DNA of 64,000 bases from Buxus sempervirens (Eukaryota; Streptophyta; Magnoliopsida; Buxales; Buxaceae). Location of the stretch: the NCBI GenBank assembly GCA_947561395.2, contig OX387193.1:35414255-35478254 (forward strand), read 5' to 3'. The notes under the pieces were generated by a model. That model worked only from the letters and a program-made list of their open reading frames with translations. It searched no databases and had not been told where the DNA came from. Position 1 is the first letter of the stretch. Each line of letters opens with the position of its first letter. A program made the translations under genes and the position numbers. Below, piece by piece: positions 22,775 to 35,629 of the stretch.

Positions 22775-25759
22775 TTAACCCTATGGATCCCCATGTAGCT
22801 ATGCCCACTAGACACCAACAATAACAATTTTCTCAAACGAACCTGGTTCAATAATAGTGCCTAGTGGCATATAGGGTTTCCTAAAGCTCATACTCTTTCC
22901 AAAGTTAAATCTTCAAGTAGTTTATGGTGTAAAGTTTTTCTAGTGAAATTCAAAAATCATGATACTTTAAAATACCTTTTCCTAAGTAAGAATTTTCAAG
23001 CAAATAAATTCAGGTTTCTAAATAACCCAAAAATCCCATTTTATTTTCAAATCAGCCAATCCTTTTTGCAAACAGTCCAAAATCATTCTTCAAATTATTT
23101 TAAATACAAAAGATCATAAAATAGTTGTAAACACCTAAAATGAGTTGGTTCAGATATTTGTATTCATTTAAAATTTATTTTGGAATAATATTTCAATTTG
23201 TGAAAAATCAAGATTTGGTGTGGGTTGCTCAACCCTATTGCTCAGGCGATTTAGTTGGGCGATCTAATATTTTAAAACCAAAATTTCAAACCAACGGGCG
23301 CTCAGGCGATCCCCTTGGGCGATGTAATATCCTGAATTTTTGAATATAATAATATAATTAAATAAATCTCAAAATATTTTGAAATAAAGATTTATTCTAA
23401 ATATTTGGAGGAATAATATGAAACGCCCTGGATCCGAGTTACATAGAGAAACTATAAACTCATCTCCGGAGGTTCATATATAACACAGGATCGCAATATC
23501 AGAGTGAAGGAAAAACATGAATACAACAAAAACTATATAATCAGAGTGCGCTACAATAATCCCAAACTAAAATAGTAAATACAGAATACAACTCTACACT
23601 CACATAACCGAGCAACTACCCATAGGTATCGTCCTCTCCAAGAGCAGCTGAAAACAAAACAAAACAATACGGAATGAGATACGAATACCCCAGTAAGTAG
23701 CACATGCATGCACAAATACATTTTTCAAAGTTATGAAACATAGATCGAATAATACACCGGTAACAATGGCGATAACACGATTAATCCCACAATAATATAA
23801 CAGATAAAGATGATATAGCTAGTGTAATTCAACATGTAGGCCAAGCAATTAATGTTAGTATCAAATCACAAATATAACCTTAAAGTCACTTATAACCAGA
23901 TAACAACACTTCGATGAAATAATAATCTTTGGAAAACTGAGTGTTTATCATGGGCCACTAAAAACCAATTGGAGTTACAAATACCGATAAAACCAAAACA
24001 TCGAGGCCAATATCATGTAGTTCACTTATATTGGGTAATTTACATGCCTGAGCGACATCCAAGCCTCCTAGAACACAATCCGGTCAACATAGATTCGGTA
24101 CTCTGAAATGACTGTCTACCAAGGAACTTTGTCATCCAATGTCGGCCTACTCCGAGTTTCGGTATTGACAACCCGGCCTACCAAGGATCACGGGCTGCTC
24201 TACCCTGGTCATGGCAACACTCATGGCCATGCAATTACAGCAATAAAGTCAACACATCACATTACAAAGCTTAGACTCTGGATCCAGGACAAGCTAGACC
24301 TTCAACAAAATAAACTAAACAATTAAACCAACCTCTGGTAGCAAATAAACCAACCTCTGGTAACAAATAGACCATCCTCTGGTAGCAAATATTTACTAAA
24401 AACAAAACATCTTTATCATGGGTCCCTCAAGACCAGAACAATACTCTATGGAACTCCAAGTGTATATTCAAAACCAAAGAACAATATTCAAAACAATCGG
24501 TGTAAACAAACAACTCAAAGAAACCTCTTTTATAAATTCTGTTCAGAAAACTAACCTTTGATAAAATTCAGTTCAACAATATCATGATCTGAAGTTCAAT
24601 AATAAGATATGTGTGCGCGCATCAGAAACGCGGCACGAGAAAATTCGGAGTCGCCACTGCATGATGAGGTGCTGGCGGACACTTGGGTGCCTAATCTTGT
24701 CTATTAAGGCTTTGGTCTGCAGCTTTGAGATTCTAAGTAGGGTCTCGGTTGTGGTCCGGGGAAGTCCGTAGACACCTCGGTCCACCCCGTCGGGTGACGG
24801 GTCCTTTAGGTTTATCCTAGTTTGAGTCAGCTCACTTATTTTCTCACCCGATTCCTAATCCGATATGCAGCTTGGTTAAGTCTGGTGGGACCACCTAAGT
24901 GGTGTGGGTCCCTTTGATTGCTTTTATCTTGATTAATTAGGTAATCTGAGTCTGGTTGGGTGGGCCCCATTGGAAGACCCACTGTGTCCTTGGTGGGCTT
25001 AGTCAAGCCTATGTACCCTTGTGGGCCTCAGTCTAGCCTGAGAGGCCCTTTGGGCTTTGGTTAGTTCAATTGGCTTTTACTTTTGGTTTCAAATTGGTTT
25101 TAAGTGGTTTTCATGTAAGGGTGGGCCGGATTGGTTTGTGGGCCCCTTAGGTGGGCCCATATGGTAGCCAAGTAATTTAGTGGATTTATCTTTTTAAGTT
25201 TCCAAAAATGGGTTGGACACTGGGCTTGGGGCCTGTAGCCCTGATTAGGGCTTGAAAGCCTAAGTTACGGGAAGTTAGGGTTTGCACCCTTCCTTGGTTC
25301 GGTTGGTGGGCTTTGGCGGGCCCGGTAGGCCCTTGCCCTTGGTCTCGGCCAAACCACTCATTTCAAACATCAATTCACCAAGTTTGGTTCTGGTGGGCCG
25401 CATTGGGTTTGGCCCACCCCGATAGATTGGTTCATTTATTTATCTTGATTAGGCCACATGCATGCATTCTATTGTGTTCATTGGGCTTGGTGGGCCCCGT
25501 TGGAGGGCCCACGGGAAATCAAATTGGACCGGGGGTCCAAGTCCCATGTTGGGTTTCCGGGTGACCCGCAAACCCTATTGGTTCATTTGGTTCGGTTTGA
25601 AGAAGTCACCTATATCCAGCAAAATCATAGAATATATAGAAATCACGAAATACACAAAATATACAAAAATCACATAATCTGGGTCCAAGGAACGAGTTGG
25701 ACGCGCGGTGAACAAACCCCCGCGGTACAGTAAAGGGCATTTTCGGGTTTTCAAAAAAG

Positions 25760-25975
25760 AGGGTGCGCTGACCTCAGGCGCTAGGCGCGAGGTCAGCGCG
25801 AGCTGGGATGACCGAAAACAGCGAAAAAAGGCACCCGTGCACGCACTCGGCGCGAGCTCAGCGCGAGCTCGGCGGATGCAAAGATGCTCCGCGCGAGCTT
25901 GGCGGATGCAAAAATGCTCTGCGTCAGCTAGGCGCGAGCTTAGCGCGAAGCTCCGCGCGAGCTTAGCGCATACCC
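25760..25975. repeat. GC-rich inverted-word block in T LTR
   Basis: gcgctgacctcaggcg, ctaggcgcgaggtcagcg, cgcgagctcggcgg and similar words. The opening 35 bases nearly match the K LTR block at 16432-16470. Confidence 0.75.
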
Positions 25976-26982
25976 ACTAGGAAACCCGATCTTCTATTTC
26001 TTCTCAAACTCAATGTCTGGCTTGATTTCCAGCCTCTGTAACACCTCCCCGGTGTTCCCCAGACTCCCAAGAGACCTTTAAACCCGTATTGGAATTAATC
26101 TAACCTACTTCATGACACAACTCCAAATCTTTTTTTTTAAAGAAAACCAAATCCGACTATTAGACTAAAAGCTCCAGGGGGGAATGGGGGTGGTGGGAGC
26201 ATGCTTGCAGGCATATAGGCAGGGGGTTGGGGGAGCATGTTAGAAAATTTAGCAAAATGAGAATAAAAACACAATAACCAACAGAGATTACATGCATAGG
26301 AAAAAAAACAAGTCTATACCTACGCATGGACCGGACCTTCGAGCATGCACACGAGCATTCGAAGAAGGGAAGGAGAAGGGGGGTTTATAGGGATACATTA
26401 GATGTGCTTGAAGTGAGGGAACATGCTCCCTATACTTAGTGATCTGGAAGCTCCTAGGTATCTTATGAGCAATGGATGAAGCCTTGAGATCCTCATCTTC
26501 TTAACGGGGTTGTGCATGGGGTTTCCCTTACCCTTGGAGACCTCCGTGTTACCCAAAATGGAAGAGCAAAAATGCGTGACAAGGAAAAAGAAAAAAAAAA
26601 ACAGGTTCGATAACATGCTTATACAACTCCCATTTTTATGTATGTAAAACGAGTGAGAAACAATACCTGAGGCTCCTACATTCTTATGCGAGGCGGTGGC
26701 TTCTCCTTGAGGTGGCACGAGCACTGGAGCTCTCTTCCTTTTGCACCAGCAGCAGCAAGGGCTTTCCTCTTGTTGGTGGGAAGGTGAAGGAGAGGAAGAA
26801 AAGGGAAGGTGAGCGTGCAAGGTGGGATGTTTGGGGTCTAAGGGGACTGCCGGAGAGGGAGCTCGGACGAGGGAGGGAAGGGAAATCGAAGGCCAACCAG
26901 AGAAAACCCCAAAGAAAAAGTCCCAAGCCCGAAAGGAGCTAACCAAAACATTTCCAACCCTTTGCTCGAAGTCTCGCGCGGC

Positions 26983-26989
26983 TTTTATA
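26983..26989 (-). promoter_or_regulatory. Putative TATA box of solo T LTR
   Basis: TATAAAA on minus, about 945 bp into the LTR from its 27934 end. It is similar in position to the TATA boxes of the other T LTRs. Confidence 0.45.
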
Positions 26990-27300
26990 GGAGAGAAAAA
27001 AAAGGGTATCCGCTAAGTCCTTGCTTGCGTGAGCGGCAAAATGATTGAAAAACCATTAATGCGGCCGCTCGATGGTCGGAAAATCCGATTTTTTGGATTT
27101 AGTCCCTGGGTATTTTCGATTTAATCCGATATTCATGAATTTTTACAGATTTAGTCCCTGGTATATTCCGTACGTTTGGATATTCACGGATTTGATCCCC
27201 GAGAAATTTTCCTGCGCAACTCGCCACGTGTGCAGCTTTTTGCCACGTGTGCAGTTTGCCGGTTTTGCTGCTCGGAAACTTCGTCAGCTCATATTTTCTC

Positions 27301-27830
27301 CATCCGGACTCCGATCTAGGCAAACTCAGTTGTGTTAGAATCTTATCGAAGCCCTCTATCCACTGACATAGGGGTAAGCATTTGGATTGGATTTTAGTAG
27401 AAAGTCAACTTTCGGCTCCCCTCAAGTTTGACCGGCCCGCAGAACCTTCATCCGGGCTCCGATTCCTGCAAACTCAGTTGCATTGGAACCGTGTCGGGAT
27501 TCTCTATCCGATTATATAAGGGTAAGCATCTGGATCTGGGTTTAGCAGAAAGTCAACTTTCGGCTCCCCTCAAGTTTGACCGGCCCGCAGAACCTTCATC
27601 CGGACTCGGATTCCTGTAAACTCAGTTGAATTGGAACCGTGTCAGGATTCTCTATCCGATGATATAAGGTTAAGCATCTGGATTGGGGTTTAGCAGAAAG
27701 TTAACTTTCAGCTCCCCTCAAGTTTGACCGGCCCGTAGAACCTTCATCCGGACTTCGATTCCTGCAAACTCAGTTGTGTTGGAACCGTGTCGGGACGTTC
27801 TATATGATGATATAAAGCGAGGCAGCCAAT
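27301..27830 (-). repeat. 148-bp tandem array in T LTR, about 3.5 units
   Basis: The word catccgg starts at 27301, 27449, 27597 and 27745, an exact 148-bp spacing. Each unit contains aaactcagttg, gtcgggattctctatcc and agtttgaccggcccg. The LTR at 1485-4482 has two units (4144, 4293), and the LTR at 45378-48094 has three (spacing about 147). Confidence 0.9.
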
Positions 27831-30272
27831 TATCACTTGATCAAAAATTCAACTTTTCACCCCTTAGGGTTTGACTTTTCGTCCAGGGTTTGCATTTTAG
27901 GCTCTTCCAGGAGCGCAAAAATGAGGTGCTTACAATATGGATCACAAAAGTACTTTAAATCGGTAAAGTTTTTGTTCAATTATTTCTATTAGTTCAGATA
28001 AAATTTAATAAGTTCTTTCCTTAGTATTTATTTCTAAAGTTTCATGGTTCACCTACTTGAAGTTGCTGCAGAGTTTCTAATTTTTAAACCATTTCAGAAT
28101 TTAATTAATCTTTAGTTCACTTCTTCTAGCAACAACCCTTAAATACTTCTCCTAGCACTTATTATTCCATTATATTCACTCCACATCTTTACACCTTTAA
28201 GTAAATTTATTTTCTACAATTATCCTCTGTCATGGTCACCAGCAAAATCAGCTATGACCTGGACCCTAGGAAGGCATTCCTATAGTCTTGAATCACAAAC
28301 CCAATGCACCTAAAATAACCCATGCTATATCTGAATTGTAATGCCCCAAACCCGGGTCAATTCAAACCGGCACCTGACCCGAATCCGGTTCGCTACTGTA
28401 ACAACCCGAATCCAGCTCAAAAACCAAATTCGAGATGCTACTGGCCCATATCAAGTAATCATCAATAATTAACCAGACTAAAGAATTAAATAAATCATTT
28501 ATTAATTAACTATCAGAGTGCGGAAGTGTAGTCTAACTCCTTCATAAAAGAAATCAAATAAACCATCCAATCCATAATCATTTAAGTCAAGTAATAATCA
28601 AAAGGGTTACTAAACTCTCAATCTCTCTAAAACATCAAAACTAAATAATTAATAGAATCAAACTGTCTAAAGTACTAATATGAATCCTCTCTCCTCAACC
28701 TCAGATCAAGTCAGGATAATAATAATCCTCCGACGAATAGTTGACAAGATCACCCTGGTAATCACCACTATGATCCCCCTCTCGCGTATCAGCTGAAAAT
28801 AATATAAAGAAGTAGGATGAGATACGAATATCTCAGTAGACAACACATGCATGCTATAAACAGTTCATAATCATTAAAATAAATGTTCATGCACGGATAA
28901 GCAGTCTCGAGTAAACAGGCTCGTCTAAACATTCATATCGATCATGGAATACAATTCAGTATGTAAAACAGTTTAAGTATTTGTGAATAGTACAAAGTAT
29001 ATCAAGATCATGATTTCAGAAAATCGATAATAGAATCCAATATAACAATCCAGAATGTACTTAACAGTCACATCCAACCATAGCATCCAATACATGCAAC
29101 CAGCATGTGAACAATATCAGAAGTAAGTGTTTGTGATCTCAGCATCATTGTAGGACTCACAAAGAAAGATACACCTTTGAGATGACTCTCAAACATATGC
29201 TATACCACCGTGCGGCTTATGGGCGACGCTACTAATGATACTCAAACCCGTGAAGCTCACCTTAGATAAGAGCCATAGTCATTGACTTATTGCACACGAA
29301 CTCAATCGAGTTGGCAAGTACCACCAGTATGCAGCACCAAAATCAATACATGGAGATGGTCGCGTATCCACATGTACAGGGAATCACCAGCGGAGCACCG
29401 GGGTGTCCCTCTAGACATAGGATCCTCCATAGCAAACCAACTTGCAAAGGAAACGCGTTCGCAACAGGGAGTAACCCAACCCAAATGAAATATCCCTTAG
29501 CTATCTAGCCAAAACTATGGATCCATAACTAGCTATGCCCACTAGACACCAACAATCCCTAAGGACTAATATTCATGTATGTAATAGTGCCTAGCGGCAT
29601 ATAATGGTTATATATGTAATTTCCTTCCTTATAGGGTTAATTGTGTTCAAAATCTGATCTGGAAATCCTGTATATCATATTCTGGTTAACAATATAAATT
29701 TACACGACACTTAAATAATTAACTCAAGTTTACAAGTTCAGTTCTCCCAAAACTTAGGTTTCTTGCTATTTACAAAGCTTGGCCACTAATTACCCTAAAT
29801 ACCTTCCTATTTTTATTCTTTTGTAAAATAGGGAATTGGTAATTTATTTTAGTCTTAAAACATCTTATTTAAAGGTTAAAATTGATTAAAAATAATTTAG
29901 AATTGAATCAGGGGTTCAAAATACGAAAATCTGCATTTTTTGCATAGAGCGCTCAGGATCACCTAGGATCGCTCAAGCGGTCTAGGGTAGGCGGTAGTTC
30001 AAAATTTATCACTGACGATAAGTTAGTAGGCGGTCTCGGGCGGTCTATTTTTTCAACGAGCGCCTGGGAGCACCGAGGATCGCTGAGCACAGTAAGCTCG
30101 GCGGTCTCCAAAAACTTACAGTGTTTAAAAACTTGATTTTTCATGCTCAAATCGATACGGTCATGCTTATAAGGTCGTTATCAAACTAAATACATAAATA
30201 TACAACACAAAAACATGTAATGGAGATTAAACCAATCGCGAATACAAAAACCAATGTTAAAAACGGTGTTGT

Positions 30273-30514
30273 CTACCTCCTGCGAACGTTTCTCCTCTTC
30301 TTCCTCTAACCAACAGTGTTTACTCTTCTTCACTAATACCAAGCAATGCTCAGAAGACAAAATCAAAGCACTCTCTCCCTTCTCCTTCTTCTTCTTCTTC
30401 CAGTCGCTAGTCGCTCTTGGTCGTGCGACTTCTCCTTGCGGCTGATCAATAAAAACTCAATACGTTTAGAATACCAGTCGTATTCCTCTAGGTTATTTTT
30501 AACGTATTTATATA
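30273..30514 (-). promoter_or_regulatory. TATA box and donor-like site of K LTR 28337-33817
   Basis: Minus strand TATATAAATA at 30514-30505 and GGAG|GTAGACAACAC with GT at 30276-30275. The donor differs from the subgroup I form but resembles that of 20391-22774. Confidence 0.45.
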
Positions 30515-31018
30515 CCTCCTATCCCAAGCAACACACTTACATAAAACTCAATGTACCTTGCTGTAAAATCCCGAAATTTTAATAAATTTTAAATTTTAAA
30601 TAATTGATTTTAATGGTTGTTAATTTATTTAATTAGTGGAAAAAATTCAAGAAATGGAGAAAGGAATTATTTAGGGTAAAAATTTAGAATTTAGATGTAA
30701 TGAATTATTAAAAATTATAATATGGTTATTTGAATTTATTGGTTGGGTTTGGAGGTGTAGCAAGAAAGGGGTATTTTGGAGATTTTACTAAACTAGGTGA
30801 AGAAGGTTGTAAACTAAGTTAAGTGGTGATTATGAAAATAATTTAGATAATAAATGGTAATATGTATTAAAGTTTATTATAAGTTAATGAGGTGCTAAGG
30901 TAGGTAATTAGGTGGAGTGGCAATTAGTGAATCGTGTGTTATAGGGCTGAGTAGGTAGGAAGCTTGGTGGTCTGGCGAAGCAGTGGATCATGAGGTAGTT
31001 TAGGGCACCAACGGAGCT

Positions 31019-31450
31019 TATAAATAGGTCGATGCTAGGTTGAAACAGTTTTTGGCCGAATGGAGATTGGAGAAGCTCATTGAGGCAACGGTGATCCAAT
31101 CGGGGAAAAGGAGAGGAGTTAGAATTCTGAGAGTAGAGTTCTCATTGCAGTTCAGAATAAAGAAATTCTGAGTTGGAGGAGAAGCTGAAATTTAATGGAG
31201 AATTATGCGATCTAACTGCTGTGGAGTATTCGCTCAAGGTCAATCAGATAAGAGAGATCACAAGTAAGTGTCTCTGATCTTAATTTAGTGATTGGCAATG
31301 AGAGAAAAATTGGAAGGAAACTCATATAAAATCAGATCTGATTTTATTGGATGAAACAGTTGTCGATCAGAGAGGAGTCGTGAGTTTTTGAGTTGTAGAA
31401 ATTGGAGGACTCTAGATTTCGTTTGTTCCTGATCATCTCTGTGAGTAGCA
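31019..31450 (+). promoter_or_regulatory. TATA box and donor-like site of K LTR 30562-33615
   Basis: TATAAATAGG at 31019 and GTGAGTAGCA at 31441, about 420 bp apart. The base before GT is T rather than the consensus G. Confidence 0.5.
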
Positions 31451-33365
31451 TCGTTTTAATCTGTGTATTGGATTTGTTTTCCTGAGATTAGCCGAACTGC
31501 ATGTTTGTGGAAATTGTTAGTATTGGACGTTGGTTTTCGAAGAGATTTTAGAGGCATAACTTGTATTGTTTATGGATTAATTTCGAATCGAGTTTAGATG
31601 CCTATTGAAGGTGGTGGAAGCATTGAAAGATTGTTGTAGAGGGTTGAAACTAGGACAATCATGGCTAATCGTGTTAACAGTGAGATAAATCAACACGATA
31701 AAAATAGGGGAGATCTGTTGGGTTGCTACCCACTATTTTCCCTTGGCGGCAGCTTGGCGCATACATCAAATTGGGTCCGCCGGGTTGGCGCCAAGGGGCC
31801 CGAGCTTAGCGCATAGAAACTTTAGGGTCCACCGACCTGGCTCCAAGGAGCCCGAGGTCAGCACACCCACCCAAATTTTCACATTAAGTGCGGCAAATTG
31901 TGTATACCTAAAATTTGATTGTTTTACCTCATAAAAGCTAACCTATGGGAACTAACTTAGTGTTATTGAAATTTTAGGATGCTCATTTACTGTGTATTTA
32001 TTGCTCCATTTACTTAAGCCTTTACATGTAAATAAAGTTTTACCCCCCATTTGGAACCAATAAAAATACTTCCAAGGTCTAATTCCCAGCCAATAAAAAG
32101 TCAACTTTCTAGTTCATGCCTAAATTTCCAGTTTTCTTGATTTTTATCAAAAATCCCGTTTTGGGTTTGATACCTAGATGAGTGATTCAGAAGCCCATAA
32201 AATTCTAGGAGATGTGTTTACCCTTCAATAGACTACAAAAAATTTGAGCCCGAAACTCCTTGTAGATTTGTCTAGAAAAATTATACACCGAAAAGTCAAC
32301 GTTTTTAACCAAACTTAGAATATTTTGAGGTCCAAAACTTTTTGTCTCGAAATTGATTGCTTTTTGGTGTGATGACCTTATAGGGGATCCTAGACTATTC
32401 CAATCATCCAAAATGTGTTTTGAGGATTGTATGACATTCGTTCTGTTTGATTTGGATTATGAAAGCGAAATTGAGAATCTAGGAGCTATTTTGCTGATTT
32501 ATGTTTAATCGAAGTTTGGACGCTGTAATTGTTTCTGTATTATGTGTTTACTTCTGAAAAGTCAGTTTTGAAACCTTATTTGTTTTGCTGAAATTCATCT
32601 ACACAATTATGCTAGCTCATCTTTGAATGCACGGTGCACTTCAGAATGATTTACTTGAATATTGTTTTAATCGAGGGCCGGTTTAGAATTTTCCCTTATT
32701 CTGTTCTGGGAAATTATTTGAGAATTTACTCTGAGGACTCCATGAGGGAGTAAGCTGGTCCTGAGTGACCCATGTTATGCACTTGAACATGTTGATTTAT
32801 ATGTCAATTTTACATGATGAAAAAACACATTGGGTTGATTTGCTAGTTTTATATTTACTACTGGTTTAGCTTGTCTTGGATCCAGAGTCTAAGCTTAGTA
32901 ATGTGATGTATATGTTTTATTGGTGTAATGGCATGGCCATGGAGTGTTGCCACGACCGGTGTAGAGCAGCCAAAAACCTTGAGTAGGCTTGGTTGTCAAT
33001 GCCGATACCCGGAGTAGGCCGGCATTGGATGACGAAACCCTGACTAGGCTGTCATTCAGAGTGTCTGAAACCCTGAGTAGGCCAGAACTATGTACATGGA
33101 GGTGTGGATGTCGCTCTGGCATGTTGATTAACCAATCTAAACAACTACATGACAGTGACCAACATTGGGTTTTGACTTTACTTGTAACGAGATGTTTTAT
33201 CCGCTGGTTTGTTGGTATTATGGTTCATTAGCTATATCATTTTGTCTGATGAATTACTGTGAGCTTAGTCGGATTAATCGTGTTATTGCCATCGTTACTT
33301 GCGTATTATTCGATCCATATTTGACAACTATGAAAAATGTATTTGTGCATGCATGTGCTACTCAC

Positions 33366-33410
33366 TGAGATATTCGTATCTCATTCCGTATTGTTTTGTT
33401 TTGTTTTCAG
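33366..33410 (+). promoter_or_regulatory. Conserved hairpin and acceptor-like site
   Basis: gagatattcgtatctc (perfect 6-bp arms) is followed by a T-rich run and TTTTCAG|CTGCTCC with AG at 33409-33410, as at 8911-8952. Confidence 0.45.
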
Positions 33411-35199
33411 CTGCTCCGGGAAAGGACGATATTTGCGGGTAGTTACTTAGTCATGTGAGTTTATTTCCGTTTGGGATTATTTTAGCGCACTCTGTTATAT
33501 AGTTATTGTTATATTTATGTTTTTCCTTCACTCTGATATTGCGATCCTATGTTACATATTAACCTCTGGAGATGAGTTATGGTTTTTCTACATAACTCGG
33601 ATCTGGGGCATTACACTTGCCCAATCACAATTCATCAGAATTAACCTATTGATCATACCTTGATATCTCACGATTAGACGGTCAGATCCGCACCCAACTC
33701 TAGATCTCCACTAATTATGATATCACCTACATTAATAAAATATTTCTATCAATAATAATCCTCAAGAATCTTAATTATTATTTTACTTTTATATTTGGGA
33801 AAATTCGGGGTTTTACATGAATATTCATCATGCTTATTAGCTTAGAACCCCCTTTAATACAATTATTCAGCATCTCATTATCCCCTCCAACTCCATTTAA
33901 TCATCTCTAATTAATCCTTCAAGTGATTCCTCAATTTAGTTATGCAATTTTAAATGTGCATGTGCCAGAGAAAAATTCCAGCACCCTAAGTATACCCCTT
34001 TCCCTAACTAGAACCATTTTCAGATTCCTTTACTTGATACCATAGATTTGCTACTATATCCAGTGCTTCCTATTCCCACATAGTCCTTTAATAACCCCTA
34101 ATTACCCCACAAGGATGCTTAAGGCCAAGGCAAGGGTGCTGGTAGTGAGCTGGGCGCCACTCAACAACACTCAGCACACCCACAAAATCTGCAAACCTCA
34201 ATTGCAAATGAACCAATTGGTATAGGACTGACCTGATATTTGAATTCCAAACTTATTTCATCATAAACCTAACCCAACAACCTTAGATGCCCATGCCCTT
34301 CTTCCCACAAAATTCAGCAACACTGTTCATGAATCCCATTTTAGCACCACTTAATCCTACTAAGAACTTTAATTTCTAATCCCATTTCTAGAGTCTCCTA
34401 CTCCTCCAAGGTCTTTTAGTAAACACAAGTCATTACCCTTAGGAATTACTCATTGGAATTTGCTATCAGCAGAACAATGTTGAGATACAAGCTGGCGCCA
34501 ACCTCTGGAGAGGTAGGTGCCACTCAGCAGATGGTTAAACTCTCCATTAAATCTTCCTCTTACTAACTTTTGTAATTAATCAGCTAAGGACCTTCTTATT
34601 CTATCAATGCTAATTGATTAAATTATCTAAACTAACCACCTTGAATTGAGAGTAGCAAAACTGATTTTTAATACAACAGCTGAAACTGAATTTGAATTAT
34701 ATAGCTAGCGCCAACCTCTGTGGAGGTAGGCGCCACTCAGCTGCAGGTTAGCAGCACTCAGCGCCAGATCCATGTTGGTATAACTAGGTACGGCTAGCAC
34801 AAATTTGTTAAATCTGAACTATTACTTCCACCTCCAACCAATTCTAACATTATTCTAACACCCTAAACTGACATTTAGCACTCATTTGAAATTAATTAGT
34901 TCATCAATTCAATTAGGATAGCCTCAATTGCCTAAGCCCTTTTCTCCAACTCAAATTCAGCTTCGCACATAATTCCTATTCTAGCATGAACTGGACGAAA
35001 ATTTACTTGATCAATTCAAGCTTAACAATAAGAAAATCATCTAACTAACCAGCAGATATACTTTAGCATGCAAATAAATCATTATCTTATTTCAAATCAG
35101 AGTTACACGTCAAAATCAGTAACAAACAGGGGATCAGTTGCTTGCTAATTAAACCACACCAACCTCCATAAAAATCATCCGAAACAAAATAGATGTGTG

Positions 35200-35629
35200 C
35201 TACTCACCTGATAGAAGCTATTCTATGTTGAAAACCTCTGCAATTTCTCAACCGAAATCTGGTCTATTGCTACCAGAATGAACGAATGAACAGTTCTTTG
35301 CTGAATTTCAATTCCAAGTCAGATCTCCTTTGATCTGCATTAATCTTGATTGCAATCCACCAAATAGAATCTAATTTACTAACTTACTTGAATTCGAACT
35401 TAATTTGGCTGAGAATTTCAGTTTTGATCAGATCTGATTGCAGCCGCCAAGAACACTTCAATTCTTACGAACAGAGATAACAATTCAGATTAGATCCCCT
35501 TGATCACTGCAGAAATTCCAGATCACTCTCTTAAGACCCTCATTCACCTCTTCCTCTCCTCTCTAATTTCCGGATCTCTCGAGCAACCCACGAAATAACC
35601 AATCGATTGAAAATTTCTTCCTATTTATA
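35200..35629 (-). promoter_or_regulatory. TATA box and donor-like site of K LTR 23419-35931
   Basis: Minus strand TATAAATA at 35629-35622 and CAG|GTGAGTAGCAC with GT at 35207-35206, about 415 bp apart. Confidence 0.5.

Larger units (their letters stand above)
19411..23322 (-). mobile_element. 5' LTR of the gypsy element (K subgroup II), partial and interrupted
   Basis: On plus it starts TGTAACGCC, i.e. the LTR 3' end on minus. Pieces seen are 19411-20390 and 22775-23322. It is split by a solo LTR at 20391 and then by a plus-strand LTR from 23323, so its 5' end lies beyond the window. It shares the text around ccactagacacc and gcctagtggcat with 20391-22774 and 28337-33817. The word block 23215-23322 is cut by the second insertion. 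Confidence 0.8.
24612..27934 (-). mobile_element. Solo T LTR (Tat/Ogre-like), minus strand
   Basis: TSD atatg at 24607-24611 and 27935-27939. On plus it runs from TGTGCGCGC to GAGGTGCTTACA, 3,323 bp, and fixes the ends of the family. No interior is present. It contains a minus-strand TATA box at 26983-26989, a word block at 25760-25975 and four 148-bp tandem units from 27301. A 182-codon frame at 26398-26946 (minus) has no recognisable motif and lies across the leader, so it is not called. Confidence 0.92.
30562..33615 (+). mobile_element. Solo K LTR (subgroup I), plus strand
   Basis: TSD cttgc at 30557-30561 and 33616-33620. It starts TGTAAAATCCCG and ends GGGGCATTACA, 3,054 bp. It is closely similar to 6045-9157 over most of its length. 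TATA box at 31019-31025, donor-like TCT|GTGAGTAGCA at 31441, word block 31735-31870, gagtaggcc cluster 32960-33080, acceptor-like TTTTCAG at 33404-33410. Confidence 0.93.
28337..33817 (-). mobile_element. K LTR (subgroup II), minus strand, with duplicated end
   Basis: TSD tgaat at 28332-28336 and 33818-33822. The right edge is CGGGGTTTTACA. The left edge is unusual: 28337-28396 reads TGTAATGCCCC...GCTAC and is followed at 28397 by a second LTR-end start, TGTAACAACCC. Own sequence outside the nested LTR is about 2.4 kb. A minus-strand TATA box is at 30505-30514, a donor-like GAG|GTAGACAACAC near 30276, and a word block at 29945-30115. Confidence 0.82.

Noticed and set aside
26398-26946. 182-codon minus-strand frame, the longest in the window
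   Set aside because: It lies within a solo T LTR across the leader, has no recognisable domain, and has no counterpart in the other two T LTRs.
27301-27830. 148-bp tandem array as a centromeric satellite
   Set aside because: Only about four units, inside a solo T LTR with a TSD, and present at the same LTR position in the other T copies.
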